Part shown: piece by piece, positions 1 to 7,204 of the stretch | Layout: each line of letters begins with the position of its first letter | Position numbering within the stretch: the first letter of the stretch is position 1 | From: Fibrobacter sp. UBA4375 | GTDB taxonomy: Bacteria > Fibrobacterota > Fibrobacteria > Fibrobacterales > Fibrobacteraceae | Length of the DNA stretch: 26,154 bases | Assembly: GCA_002391195.1 (NCBI GenBank) | Contig: DGRZ01000078.1 | Coordinates: 109,811-135,964 of the forward strand | Direction of reading: 5' to 3' | Position numbers and translations under genes: made by a program | Notes under the pieces: generated by a model | Database searches by the model: none | What the model was told of the DNA's origin: nothing | What the model saw: the letters and a program-made list of their open reading frames with translations, nothing else

Positions 1-489
1 CTCGATTTCGTCTATAGTGACGCTTATAACGCTTTTATTCAATTCCAGCAAGAGCTGTCTTCCAAAGGCGGAATGCTGGCCTTGCTTTCCAACAGCAAAA
101 CCATTGCCGACGGTCTTATGAAGGCGGGCCTCGCCTCCAAGTTGAAGGTTTTTTCCTTTGAAGCGGAGATGATGTCTTTCTCCTTGCACAGCCAGTCTCC
201 CGAACAGGAAAGTTCTGCCAGTGCTCCCGAGGAACCTGCTGTTGTCGCAGCGGTTGCTTCCCAGAACATCGGTGGCGGTGCGGCCCCTGCAAAGCGGACC
301 GAAAGAAAGACAGGTCTCAACAGGCGCTTTACCAAGAGTTTCAACGCGATTATCAAGAAAAAGGACAACCTGGAAAATCAAGGGATTAAGGATCCATTCG
401 AGGAACCTCCCACGACTCACAAGGTTGCACCTGTGATAGCAGTCGTCCTTTTGATTTTTGCCGCATTGGCGGTGTTCATCTTGATGTAA
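1..489 (+). CDS. STAS-domain-like protein with C-terminal membrane anchor (5' truncated)
   Basis: The reading frame is open from the first base, so the start lies outside the window. The visible N-terminal part (L-D-F-V-Y-S-D-A-Y-N ... G-G-M-L-A-L-L-S-N-S ... G-L) matches the C-terminal half of STAS / anti-sigma-factor-antagonist domains, where the Ser after the L-D-F-x motif is often the phospho-acceptor. After it come an Ala/Pro-rich linker, a basic stretch (R-K-T-G-L-N-R-R-F) and one hydrophobic helix of about 20 residues that ends the protein at I-L-M. This predicts a tail-anchored protein with its STAS domain in the cytoplasm. STAS proteins usually act in partner-switching regulation; the partner is not visible here. 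The next gene starts 3 bp after the stop, so the two are probably co-transcribed. The STAS call is moderate because only half the domain is present. Confidence 0.6.
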   Translation, partial: LDFVYSDAYNAFIQFQQELSSKGGMLALLSNSKTIADGLMKAGLASKLKVFSFEAEMMSFSLHSQSPEQESSASAPEEPAVVAAVASQNIGGGAAPAKRTERKTGLNRRFTKSFNAIIKKKDNLENQGIKDPFEEPPTTHKVAPVIAVVLLIFAALAVFILM

Positions 490-492
490 TGA

Positions 493-1416
493 ATGCCCGT
501 CGAATTTTCGGAATACCGCTGTAAACGTAAGTACAAATCGGGATCCCACAAGTTTCCTTTGTTTCGGCTAATCCTTTTGGGACTTGCCTTTTTGTTGGCT
601 TACCGTTTGGGATTTTTTTCCATGGTGGTGGATCTGCTGCCCTTGCCTGGTTCGGCAGAGATGAACGATAAACCTTCTTGGAAAGTCGCCTGCGAAAAAT
701 ATTCAGGGAAAGCTTTTGAGCTGGATGGCAATCTTGGCCAGTGCTCTTGGATTGTTCGGGACTCTATGGCAGAATTGCCCAATAGTTTCTTGCGCTATGT
801 GGCTTCGCTTCGCAAGGGGCCAGCATCATCTATCCATTGGGTTGCTCCAATAGGGGATTTTTCAAAGGCCCTTTTTGTCCTTCACGAGGATTCCGTATCC
901 AGTGCTTACTTGCATATTCCAGCGGCGGATTCTTCAATGATATGGATTGACGCTTCTACGGGTTGTCGTTTTCCGGGGCTTTGCCCAAAACAGCCATTGG
1001 GATGGTCGTCGTTATCCATTTCGGATGACTTTGACTTTAGTGGTCAAGAGGCCTTGCTCGCCATGGACAAGTTGCGCGGCATAGGGGAGGCTCCCGTTAG
1101 GCCAATCCTTTCGGGAAAGGTTCTGGCGAGCGGCAAGGATTCCTTGGGCTATTATGTTGAACTAAATCATGGTTATAATGTAACGTCCAAGATGTCTGGA
1201 CTTTTCCGCTACGATAAGGATTCTGTTTCCTTTGAACCTGGTTCCTGGGTGGACTTGCAAACGCTGGTTGGGCGTATTGCACCAAGGGACAGTTCCGCTA
1301 TTTACTTGACGATTCGTCGCAATGGACATTTTGTCCGCTGGAACGATTTCTTTGCCGAAAGCCATCCGGTAGATTCTGCTAAAATTTCTAAATTCAAGGA
1401 ACAGATTGGCTTGTAA
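493..1416 (+). CDS. Membrane-anchored protein with degenerate M23/LytM-like domain
   Basis: This 307-residue protein has a short basic N-terminus and one transmembrane helix at about residues 23-45, so the rest is probably periplasmic. Residues about 205-285 have the outline of an M23 (LytM) domain: G-K-V-L-A-S-G, then L-N-H-G at 224-227, a G-S-W-V-D turn, L-V-G-R-I and a closing I-R-R-N-G-H-F-V-R-W. The zinc-binding H-x-H strand is replaced by A-I-Y-L-T-I, so it should not be an active endopeptidase. Catalytically dead LytM domains are known as activators of cell-wall amidases (EnvC, NlpD), but that role here is inference. It starts 3 bp after the STAS gene and is followed 17 bp later by a lipoprotein gene, which suggests one envelope operon. 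Confidence 0.6.
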   Translation: MPVEFSEYRCKRKYKSGSHKFPLFRLILLGLAFLLAYRLGFFSMVVDLLPLPGSAEMNDKPSWKVACEKYSGKAFELDGNLGQCSWIVRDSMAELPNSFLRYVASLRKGPASSIHWVAPIGDFSKALFVLHEDSVSSAYLHIPAADSSMIWIDASTGCRFPGLCPKQPLGWSSLSISDDFDFSGQEALLAMDKLRGIGEAPVRPILSGKVLASGKDSLGYYVELNHGYNVTSKMSGLFRYDKDSVSFEPGSWVDLQTLVGRIAPRDSSAIYLTIRRNGHFVRWNDFFAESHPVDSAKISKFKEQIGL

Positions 1417-1433
1417 TTGGGCCAGGAGTCGTT

Positions 1434-2528
1434 GTGAATTTTATCAAGAAAATGCCGTTGTTCTTTGTCTTTGGGCTGCTGCTGATTGTTGCCTGTACCC
1501 AGGATGATGACGGCCCCATTGATATTTACAATGCTTCGGATGTGTTTGGCGGTGAAGGATTTTTCTTGAGTGCGGAATTGGATTCAGGAAGCCTGATTCA
1601 CTTGGCGGATGACACCCTGTACATCCATTTGGACAGTATCTGGTCTTTTTCCAATTGTGCCTTGAAATCCATAACGATTGATACGGCGTGGCGAGATACC
1701 GCCTTAGAATTGGAACCCATCATTCAGTACCAGACCAAGAAAGAAGACTGCGCGTCTCCCATGTTTCGTCCGGACACTGTTCTAAAAGTGCTTTTCGATA
1801 GGAATTCGTTGAAGGGAATATCCCAAATAGAGATTTATAACGATGTTGATTCCCTGCTAGATACGATTCTTGTTCGCCATGGCTCTTTTAGCCTGGATAC
1901 TTTTAAAGTTTATATAGATTCCCTTTTTGATTCCATAAAGACATTGCCCTTGCGGACAAAGGGGTCGCCTTCATTTCTGAAGGTCTTGGACTCCTTGACT
2001 CCAAGGGTCTATTATTGGCGTCCTATGAAATCGGTTTGCAAGTTTACCATGGATAAATGCGACAAGATGGTCCCCGATACGCTTTTTCCCAAAAGCTGGA
2101 GTTTGAGCGATACGGCCTTAGTTCCGTTGCGTCAGAAATGTGCCGATTCCACCTTGTTTTATTGTAAATCGGCTGGGTGGGAAAATGATTCCAATGCTTT
2201 GGGAGATGTGCAAGAGCGCTTGGATACCCTGTGGCATACCCACTTGTACTATGTGGAAAAGATTCCCGAGTGTGGTGCTGTCAATGTGGTTCCCAATAGG
2301 TTTTCCATCTCGGCTTATGGAACAAAGCGTGAAATGATTGCGGTACGTGAACTGTACACTCCCGATGCTTCAGAATCATTCTGCGGTCCTTCTACGCAAA
2401 AGGACATGTTCTGGTTTGACTTGAATTACAACCGTATGGTTCCTGACACCATCAGCATGGACTCCCTGCGCGGGGTTTGGGAAAAGGCAACGGTGGCGAC
2501 AAGTGTGAATCCGAATAAGCGGAAGTAG
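1434..2528 (+). CDS. Lipoprotein of unknown function
   Basis: The gene begins at GTG (1434), supported by AGGAG at 1424-1428 five bases upstream. The N-terminus M-N-F-I-K-K followed by a hydrophobic run and I-V-A-C is a type II signal peptide, with Cys21 as the predicted lipidated residue; acidic residues (D-D-D) follow. The mature part is Asp/Ser-rich with scattered cysteines (for example around 215-260) that could form disulfides. I recognise no domain. It is the third gene of the apparent envelope operon and its stop codon forms the first base of the heptad repeat that follows. Confidence 0.7.
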   Translation: MNFIKKMPLFFVFGLLLIVACTQDDDGPIDIYNASDVFGGEGFFLSAELDSGSLIHLADDTLYIHLDSIWSFSNCALKSITIDTAWRDTALELEPIIQYQTKKEDCASPMFRPDTVLKVLFDRNSLKGISQIEIYNDVDSLLDTILVRHGSFSLDTFKVYIDSLFDSIKTLPLRTKGSPSFLKVLDSLTPRVYYWRPMKSVCKFTMDKCDKMVPDTLFPKSWSLSDTALVPLRQKCADSTLFYCKSAGWENDSNALGDVQERLDTLWHTHLYYVEKIPECGAVNVVPNRFSISAYGTKREMIAVRELYTPDASESFCGPSTQKDMFWFDLNYNRMVPDTISMDSLRGVWEKATVATSVNPNKRK

Positions 2529-2643
2529 TTGTGGGTTGTGAGTTGTGAGTAGTGAGTAATGAGTTGTGAGAAACGTATATTTTTTTTAGAGCATCTTGTT
2601 TCCGCTATAACTGAAAACTCACTACTGATAACTGAGAACTAAC
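2528..2643. repeat. Heptad-repeat palindromic intergenic element 1 (GTTGTGA words)
   Basis: The left arm (2528-2570) is six tandem 7-bp words: GTTGTGG, GTTGTGA, GTTGTGA, GTAGTGA, GTAATGA, GTTGTGA. The right arm (2611-2643), read on the minus strand, is also period 7: GTTCTCA, GTTATCA, GTAGTGA, GTTTTCA. The arms are therefore inverted around a roughly 40-bp AT-rich core containing a T8 run. The element fills the gap between the lipoprotein and Nudix genes. It belongs to the same structural class as the elements at 3574, 7065, 18958, 19634 and 25602. Confidence 0.75.
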
Positions 2644-2644
2644 T

Positions 2645-3367
2645 ATGGAATACTCTTTTGCTTCTGAAATCGCCGAGTCCGACTATCCTTTGATTTTGGA
2701 AAGTCGTATTTTCAAGGACTGGCTTGCAGCGACTAGTGCAAAATTCAATATTACCAAGATTCATTTTACCTCGGTGGATTTCTTGCGCAATGGCCGCCAA
2801 CCGCTCTTTATAAAGTTGAACGCCACGGCCTCGCTTCCTGACGGTCGCCCGGTTCACGGTATTGTCCTTGTTCGCGGAAATGCTGTCGGAATTTTGGTGG
2901 TGCTTCGTTGCGAAGGAAAAAAATACCTGTTGCTGGTAAAGCAACCCAGGTTTGCCATCAGCGAGCAAGCTTCGTTAGAAATTCCGGCAGGAATTCTGGA
3001 TTGGACGGGGGACTACCGCAAGGTGGCCCTTTCGGAGCTGGAAGAAGAGGCTCAGATCAAGGCCGATGATTCTGAACTCATTGACTTGATGGATTTTTGG
3101 TACCACGGTAAGAGCGAAGGCTTTGCCGCCAGTTGTGGGCTTCTAGATGAACGCATTCGTTTGTATGCCATTGAGCGGGATGTGACTCCAGAACAACTTG
3201 CCGCCATGGACGGCAAGGACCAGCAGTACACCGAAGAAATAGAGTGGATTAAGACCGTGGTGCTTCCGTACGAAGAGGCCGCCCGTCAGTTTATTGACGG
3301 AAAGAACTTAATAGCGCTGTTCCTTTACGAACGATGGAAACAGGCTACCAGTTCCCAAGGTTGTTGA
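2645..3367 (+). CDS. Nudix hydrolase, NDP-sugar pyrophosphatase-like (degenerate Nudix box)
   Basis: This 240-residue protein has the layout of the NUDT14 / UDP-sugar pyrophosphatase branch of Nudix enzymes, which cleave nucleoside-diphosphate sugars to NMP and sugar phosphate. The I-P-A-G-I-L-D segment (G116) leads into the Nudix helix A-L-S-E-L-E-E-E-A-Q-I. The metal-binding glutamates E131, E134 and E135 are present. The usual Arg before E131 is Ser130, the upstream Glu of the box is Gly, and the final Gly is Gln137. An E-E-I-E-W segment near the C-terminus fits this family. No strong ribosome-binding site precedes the ATG. The gene ends inside the 3' end of a convergent small gene. Fold is confident; substrate and activity are not. 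Confidence 0.75.
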   Translation: MEYSFASEIAESDYPLILESRIFKDWLAATSAKFNITKIHFTSVDFLRNGRQPLFIKLNATASLPDGRPVHGIVLVRGNAVGILVVLRCEGKKYLLLVKQPRFAISEQASLEIPAGILDWTGDYRKVALSELEEEAQIKADDSELIDLMDFWYHGKSEGFAASCGLLDERIRLYAIERDVTPEQLAAMDGKDQQYTEEIEWIKTVVLPYEEAARQFIDGKNLIALFLYERWKQATSSQGC

Positions 3368-3557
3368 TAGTAAGTCCAGCAAAAAATACCAGCAGGTAGC
3401 CGTACCACAGGTAGGTCATGACATAGTTGAGCCCGCGCTTATAGGCCTTGGGCTCGTTCTTGTTTTTTTCGCGAATGCGTACAATATTCTTACGCAGGTA
3501 AAAAACAGATATGGCGATGCCGATTAAGCTGGCGAGAATCAATAGAACGTAAACCAT
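3345..3557 (-). CDS. Small two-helix membrane protein
   Basis: A 70-residue protein with a hydrophobic helix at residues 1-20, a strongly basic loop (R-K-N-I-V-R-I-R-E-K-N-K) and a second hydrophobic helix at about 47-64. The positive loop suggests both termini face outward. Its 3' end overlaps the Nudix gene tail-to-tail by 23 bp. I recognise no family. It is listed because the helix-loop-helix pattern is typical of real small membrane proteins and the frame lies mostly in otherwise empty sequence; no clear ribosome-binding site is visible. Confidence 0.5.
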   Translation of the reverse strand: MVYVLLILASLIGIAISVFYLRKNIVRIREKNKNEPKAYKRGLNYVMTYLWYGYLLVFFAGLTINNLGNW

Positions 3558-3573
3558 GGCGGGGAATATAGCT

Positions 3574-3601
3574 ATTTGGTGCTTGGTATTTAGTGGTTGG
3601 G
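3574..3601. repeat. Short heptad tandem repeat, single arm
   Basis: Four tandem 7-bp words, ATTTGGT, GCTTGGT, ATTTAGT and GGTTGGG, lie between the small membrane protein and the phosphohexomutase gene. No inverted arm is visible. The exact 7-bp period links it to the other heptad elements in this window; it could be a remnant of one. Confidence 0.5.
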
Positions 3602-3649
3602 TGACGTGTTTTTACTAAATTTTCCTTGCTAAACTTAAAAGGAACCGTT

Positions 3650-5263
3650 ATGGATAATATTACCCAGATTTGGAAGAAAATTCAGTCCCCCGAGTTTAAT
3701 CCTGCCACAGACATGGGTCTGGTCGAACAGGTGAAACAGGTCGCTCTGACCTCCCAGGAGCCCGCCAAGGTGAGCTTTGGTACGTCCGGCTGGCGCGGCG
3801 AAATCGGTTCTGAATTCACCCTCCGCAATCTGCAGGTGGTGGGTGCCGCAATCGTCCGCCTCTATAAGGAAGCTACACCTGAACTTTTTGAAGCTCTCGG
3901 CGTGAAGGATTTTGCCGAACTTCAGAAACGTGGCGTGGTCGTGGGCCACGACAACCGCTTGCTCGGTCACGAATTCTGCGAAGCCGTGGCTGACCAGTTC
4001 GCGAAGGCCGGCGTGAAGGTCTACTACGGTGGCGAAATGCCCACACCGGAATTCAGCGCCTGCATCGAGATGCTCGGTGCCGCCTGCTCCATCAACATGA
4101 CCCCGAGCCACAACCCGAGCCACTACAACGGAATCAAGTTCAATCCGGCTGACGGCGGTCCTGCCGGTCCGGAAATCACGAACGTCATTACCAAGCTCAG
4201 CAACGAAATGATGGCCACCTGGAAGTTTGAACCGGTGGGCAAGGTTGACTGGGAAATCATCGACTCCCTCAAGATTTACAAGGAATTCCTCGTGAAGCAG
4301 GGAACCATCAAGTTCGACCGCATCAAGGAATTCATCAAGAAGGGCCGCCTCACTCTCGTGTGTGACCACGTGCACGGCTCTACCCGTCGTCGTCCGGCCG
4401 CCCTCCTTGACAATCCGGAATGCCTGATTACGCTCCGCAACGAAGACGACTCCCTGTTCGGCGGCATTGCCCCCGAACCGTCCAGCAAGAACCTCGAGAA
4501 GGTCCGCAAGGTGCTGGACGAAAGCAAGAGCTGGTTCCGCCTGGGCGCCATTTTTGACCCGGATGGTGACCGTATCCGCTTCTACGACGGCACGCGCGAA
4601 ATCGACATGAACCAGTTCGGCGCTATCGCGTTCCACTACATGGCTACCTGGCGCAAGGAACAGGGCTGTGTTGCTAAGTCCGTTGCTACTTCTAACTTTG
4701 TGAACATCATCGCCGAAAAGCTCGGCGTGCCTGTGATGGAAACTCCGGTGGGCTTCAAGAACTTCCGCCCGTGGCTCAGCCGCAATGCGAAGCAGAAGGC
4801 TCTCGTGGCTTTCGAAGAATCCGACGGTATTTCGGGCCTCAACAACACGCTCGAAAAGGATGCCCAGTTCGGTCTCCTCATCGCCCTTGAAATTATGGCT
4901 ACCACGGGCAAGAACCTGGGTGAATACTTGGACGCCCTGTACGAAGAATATGGCCGCTTCTACCCGACCCGCTCGGGCTTCGAAGTGGACAAGTCCCTCG
5001 TTGGCGAACCCTTGAAGGCCAAGGTGAACGCTATTGCCGATATCGCAAAGCCGGGTGCAAAGGTCATGGTCGGTAACAACGAAAAGACTGTGAAACAGCT
5101 CCTCACCCTCGATGGCGTGAAGGTCATCTTCGACGATGACTCCTGGATGCTGGTGCGTCCGTCCGGTACTGAGCCGAAGGTGCGCATTTATACGGAATGT
5201 CGCAACCCGGATGAAAAGGACCCGATGTTCGAGGCTGCGAAGGCTCTATTCTTCAAGAATTAA
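3650..5263 (+). CDS. Phosphoglucomutase/phosphomannomutase family protein
   Basis: A phosphohexomutase of the alpha-D-phosphohexomutase superfamily, which interconverts hexose 1- and 6-phosphates for glycan and glycogen precursor supply. All four signature loops are present: G-T-S-G-W-R-G (44-50); the active-site loop T-P-S-H-N-P with the phospho-acceptor Ser153, followed by H-Y-N-G-I-K; the metal loop D-P-D-G-D-R (303-308); the sugar loop E-E-S-D-G (389-393); and the phosphate loop R-P-S-G-T-E-P (503-509). I start it at ATG 3650, giving 537 residues, because AAAAGGA lies just upstream at 3637-3643. A TTG at 3626 would add eight residues but has no such site. Which sugar it prefers cannot be read from the sequence. 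Confidence 0.9.
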   Translation: MDNITQIWKKIQSPEFNPATDMGLVEQVKQVALTSQEPAKVSFGTSGWRGEIGSEFTLRNLQVVGAAIVRLYKEATPELFEALGVKDFAELQKRGVVVGHDNRLLGHEFCEAVADQFAKAGVKVYYGGEMPTPEFSACIEMLGAACSINMTPSHNPSHYNGIKFNPADGGPAGPEITNVITKLSNEMMATWKFEPVGKVDWEIIDSLKIYKEFLVKQGTIKFDRIKEFIKKGRLTLVCDHVHGSTRRRPAALLDNPECLITLRNEDDSLFGGIAPEPSSKNLEKVRKVLDESKSWFRLGAIFDPDGDRIRFYDGTREIDMNQFGAIAFHYMATWRKEQGCVAKSVATSNFVNIIAEKLGVPVMETPVGFKNFRPWLSRNAKQKALVAFEESDGISGLNNTLEKDAQFGLLIALEIMATTGKNLGEYLDALYEEYGRFYPTRSGFEVDKSLVGEPLKAKVNAIADIAKPGAKVMVGNNEKTVKQLLTLDGVKVIFDDDSWMLVRPSGTEPKVRIYTECRNPDEKDPMFEAAKALFFKN

Positions 5264-5295
5264 GGAATGTTTGAGTTTAAACAAAAAAGGATAGG

Positions 5296-6267
5296 ATGAT
5301 GAAAAAAATACTATGCATGCTTTTTATGGCTGTTGCTGTGCTGAGCTTTGCACAGGGAAACACCAAGCCGGAGTTCCAAGCTTTTGCTAGTTCGCTATTA
5401 AAATTGAAACCTGCCGAGGGTGGATGGCAGAAGTTCTCTCTCAAGGTTGAAGTGGCTCCTTGGGCATTCCAGGCGATTGGTGAGGTCCATATTGTGGCTG
5501 GTGATGCAGAACTGTTGAACTCGGCCCTTTATGATGGAACGCTTTATTCCGTGGTTGCCTATATTCCGGCCCCTGCCGCCGGAACAGACGGCAAGGAATA
5601 TCAGGTGGGCGTTTTTGACATGATGCTGTTCCTGGAAGACGAACCCACTCAGGTGCGAAACGTGAAGTTCCGTCTTCTGCCCCCGGCCAATGACGAATGG
5701 GCCATGGGTATTTTCAAGGATGCTATAGCCTCCGGTACGGCCCTGGGTTCCGTTTGGGGTGGCGCTTACGAAGACGAAATCACCAAGGCTTCTGCCGTTC
5801 CGATGGACAAAAAACAGCTTCAGGCCAACTTGAAGAAGAAAGAACGTCCTGAGCCGTCACCTGCAGCTGAACCGGCTCCTGTTGCAAAGAAGAAAAAGAA
5901 ACGCTCCTATAACGAAGACGAAGAAGATGAGGATGGTTCTAACCTGACGGTCAAGGAAAAGCGCCGCCGTGCTATGCTGCAGAAAAAACGCGAAGCCGCA
6001 GCAGAAGAGGCGGAAGAAGAGGAAGAACCCGTTGTGAAGAAGAAAAAGAAGAAACGCTCCTATGACGAAGACGAGGAAGAAGCTCCTGTCGTGAAGAAGA
6101 AAAAGAAGAAGCGTTCTTACGACGAAGACGAGGAAGAGGCTCCTGTCGTGAAGAAGAAAAAGAAGAAAAAATCTTACGACGAAGATGAAGAGGAACCTGT
6201 CGTAAAGAAGAAGAAAAAGAAGAAAAAGAAAAAAGTCGTCTACGAAGATGACGAGGAAGAGGAATAG
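5296..6267 (+). CDS. Secreted protein with Lys/Glu tandem-repeat tail
   Basis: A 323-residue protein that starts with a signal peptide (M-M-K-K-I-L-C-M-L-F, hydrophobic core, probable cleavage after S-F-A or A-Q-G). Residues about 25-175 form a normal-complexity domain I do not recognise. From about residue 180 the protein becomes highly charged, and residues 245-323 are about four copies of a 19-residue unit of the form A-P-V-V-(K)6-R-S-Y-D-E-D-E-E-E. A degenerate earlier copy lies near residues 195-210. Each unit alternates a basic and an acidic block and holds one Tyr. AAAAAAGGATAGG precedes the ATG pair. It sits 32 bp after the phosphohexomutase gene. The tail may bind nucleic acid, cell wall or mineral surfaces; this is speculation. 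Confidence 0.7.
   Translation: MMKKILCMLFMAVAVLSFAQGNTKPEFQAFASSLLKLKPAEGGWQKFSLKVEVAPWAFQAIGEVHIVAGDAELLNSALYDGTLYSVVAYIPAPAAGTDGKEYQVGVFDMMLFLEDEPTQVRNVKFRLLPPANDEWAMGIFKDAIASGTALGSVWGGAYEDEITKASAVPMDKKQLQANLKKKERPEPSPAAEPAPVAKKKKKRSYNEDEEDEDGSNLTVKEKRRRAMLQKKREAAAEEAEEEEEPVVKKKKKKRSYDEDEEEAPVVKKKKKKRSYDEDEEEAPVVKKKKKKKSYDEDEEEPVVKKKKKKKKKKVVYEDDEEEE
6028..6264 (+). repeat. In-gene minisatellite, 57-bp unit
   Basis: Tandem copies of a 57-bp coding unit (start P-V-V-K, end E-E-E) run to the end of the secreted-protein gene. Units two and three are nearly identical in DNA, including synonymous positions, which indicates recent duplication. The last unit has a longer lysine run (ten K). The unit length is a multiple of three, so copy-number change would keep the frame. 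Confidence 0.8.
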
Positions 6268-6320
6268 TATTCCTGAAGAGTTTAACAAAACATCAACTTT
6301 AAACCCCGATAGAGGTATTT

Positions 6321-7064
6321 ATGTCTGGTCACTCCAAATGGGCCACCACCAAACGCAAGAAAGCTAAGACTGACGTCGCCCGCGCCAAGGCGTGGAACAA
6401 GCTGATTAAGGAAATCTCCATTGCCGCCAAGCTCGGCGGTGGAAACCCCGACGCAAACCCCCGTCTGCGTGCAGCTATCCTTAAGTCCAAGAGCCAGAGC
6501 TTGCCCACCAAGAACATTGAAAGCGCCATCGCCAAGGGTACGGGAGCCAACTCCGGTACCGAAATGACGGAGCCGCTGTACGAAGGACGCGGCCCGGCCG
6601 GTGTTGCCATCATGGTGCAGTGCCTGACCGACAACAAGGTCCGTACCGTTGCCGAAGTCCGCAACATCTTCAACAAGAACGGCGGTTCCATGGGCGAATC
6701 CGGTTCCGTTTCTTGGGCCTTCACCTACAAGGGCGTGATTATCGTCGATGCCGAAAAGTACCCCGAAGAAAAGGTGATGGACCTGGTGTTGGAAGCCGGT
6801 GCCGAAGACATGTCCACCGAAGACGGCGTGCACGAAATCTCCACCAGCCCCGAAGCCTTTGACGCCGTTTCCAAGGCTCTTGAAGCTGCAGGAATCGAAA
6901 TGATGAGTGCCGAACTCAGCTACGTTGCCAACGACCCTGTAAAACTCGGTCATGACGACGCCCAGAAGCTTTTGAAGCTCATCGACAAGTTCGAAGACCA
7001 CGACGACGTGCAGGATGTTTATCACAACGCCGAAATCGACGAAGCGGACATGGACGCTGAATAA
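6321..7064 (+). CDS. yebC: YebC/PmpR family protein
   Basis: A 247-residue member of the YebC family (TACO1-like). The N-terminus M-S-G-H-S-K-W-A-T-T-K-R-K-K is the family hallmark, followed by the conserved L-I-K-E-I and N-P-R-L-R-A-A segments, Y-E-G-R-G-P-A-G-V-A-I, and G-S-V-S-W-A-F. Family members have been described as transcription regulators and, more recently, as ribosome-associated factors that ease translation of difficult proline-rich stretches. AGAGG lies at 6311-6315 upstream. It is convergent with the amidase gene, with a terminator between. Its length and sequence show nothing unusual. Confidence 0.93.
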   Translation: MSGHSKWATTKRKKAKTDVARAKAWNKLIKEISIAAKLGGGNPDANPRLRAAILKSKSQSLPTKNIESAIAKGTGANSGTEMTEPLYEGRGPAGVAIMVQCLTDNKVRTVAEVRNIFNKNGGSMGESGSVSWAFTYKGVIIVDAEKYPEEKVMDLVLEAGAEDMSTEDGVHEISTSPEAFDAVSKALEAAGIEMMSAELSYVANDPVKLGHDDAQKLLKLIDKFEDHDDVQDVYHNAEIDEADMDAE

Positions 7065-7204
7065 ATTCGGAATTAGGATTTTGGAATTCGGAATGGATTC
7101 TGAATTCTGGAAGATTAGATCTGAAATTTTCAAAGAACCGTTGCTTTTGCAGCGGTTTTTTCTGAAAAATAATTCCGAATTCTGAATTCCGAACTCTGAA
7201 CTGA
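7065..7204. repeat. Heptad-repeat palindromic intergenic element 2 (ATTCGGA words)
   Basis: The left arm starts right after the yebC stop with 7-bp words ATTCGGA, ATTAGGA, TTTTGGA, ATTCGGA and then diverging copies. The right arm, read on the minus strand from 7204, gives GTTCAGA, GTTCGGA, ATTCAGA, ATTCGGA. The arms are inverted around an intrinsic terminator at 7136-7162. The element spans the whole gap between two convergent genes. Confidence 0.8.
7136..7162 (+). terminator. Intrinsic terminator after yebC
   Basis: Stem AACCGTTGC (7136-7144) and GCAGCGGTT (7149-7157) with one G-T wobble and a TTTT loop, followed by a run of T to 7161. It forms the core of the heptad element. Confidence 0.85.

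Noticed and set aside
3635..4636. 333-codon minus-strand open frame
   Set aside because: Antisense to the phosphohexomutase; composition is that of a shadow frame.
6282..7133. 283-codon minus-strand open frame
   Set aside because: Antisense to yebC and starts inside a heptad repeat; no domain.
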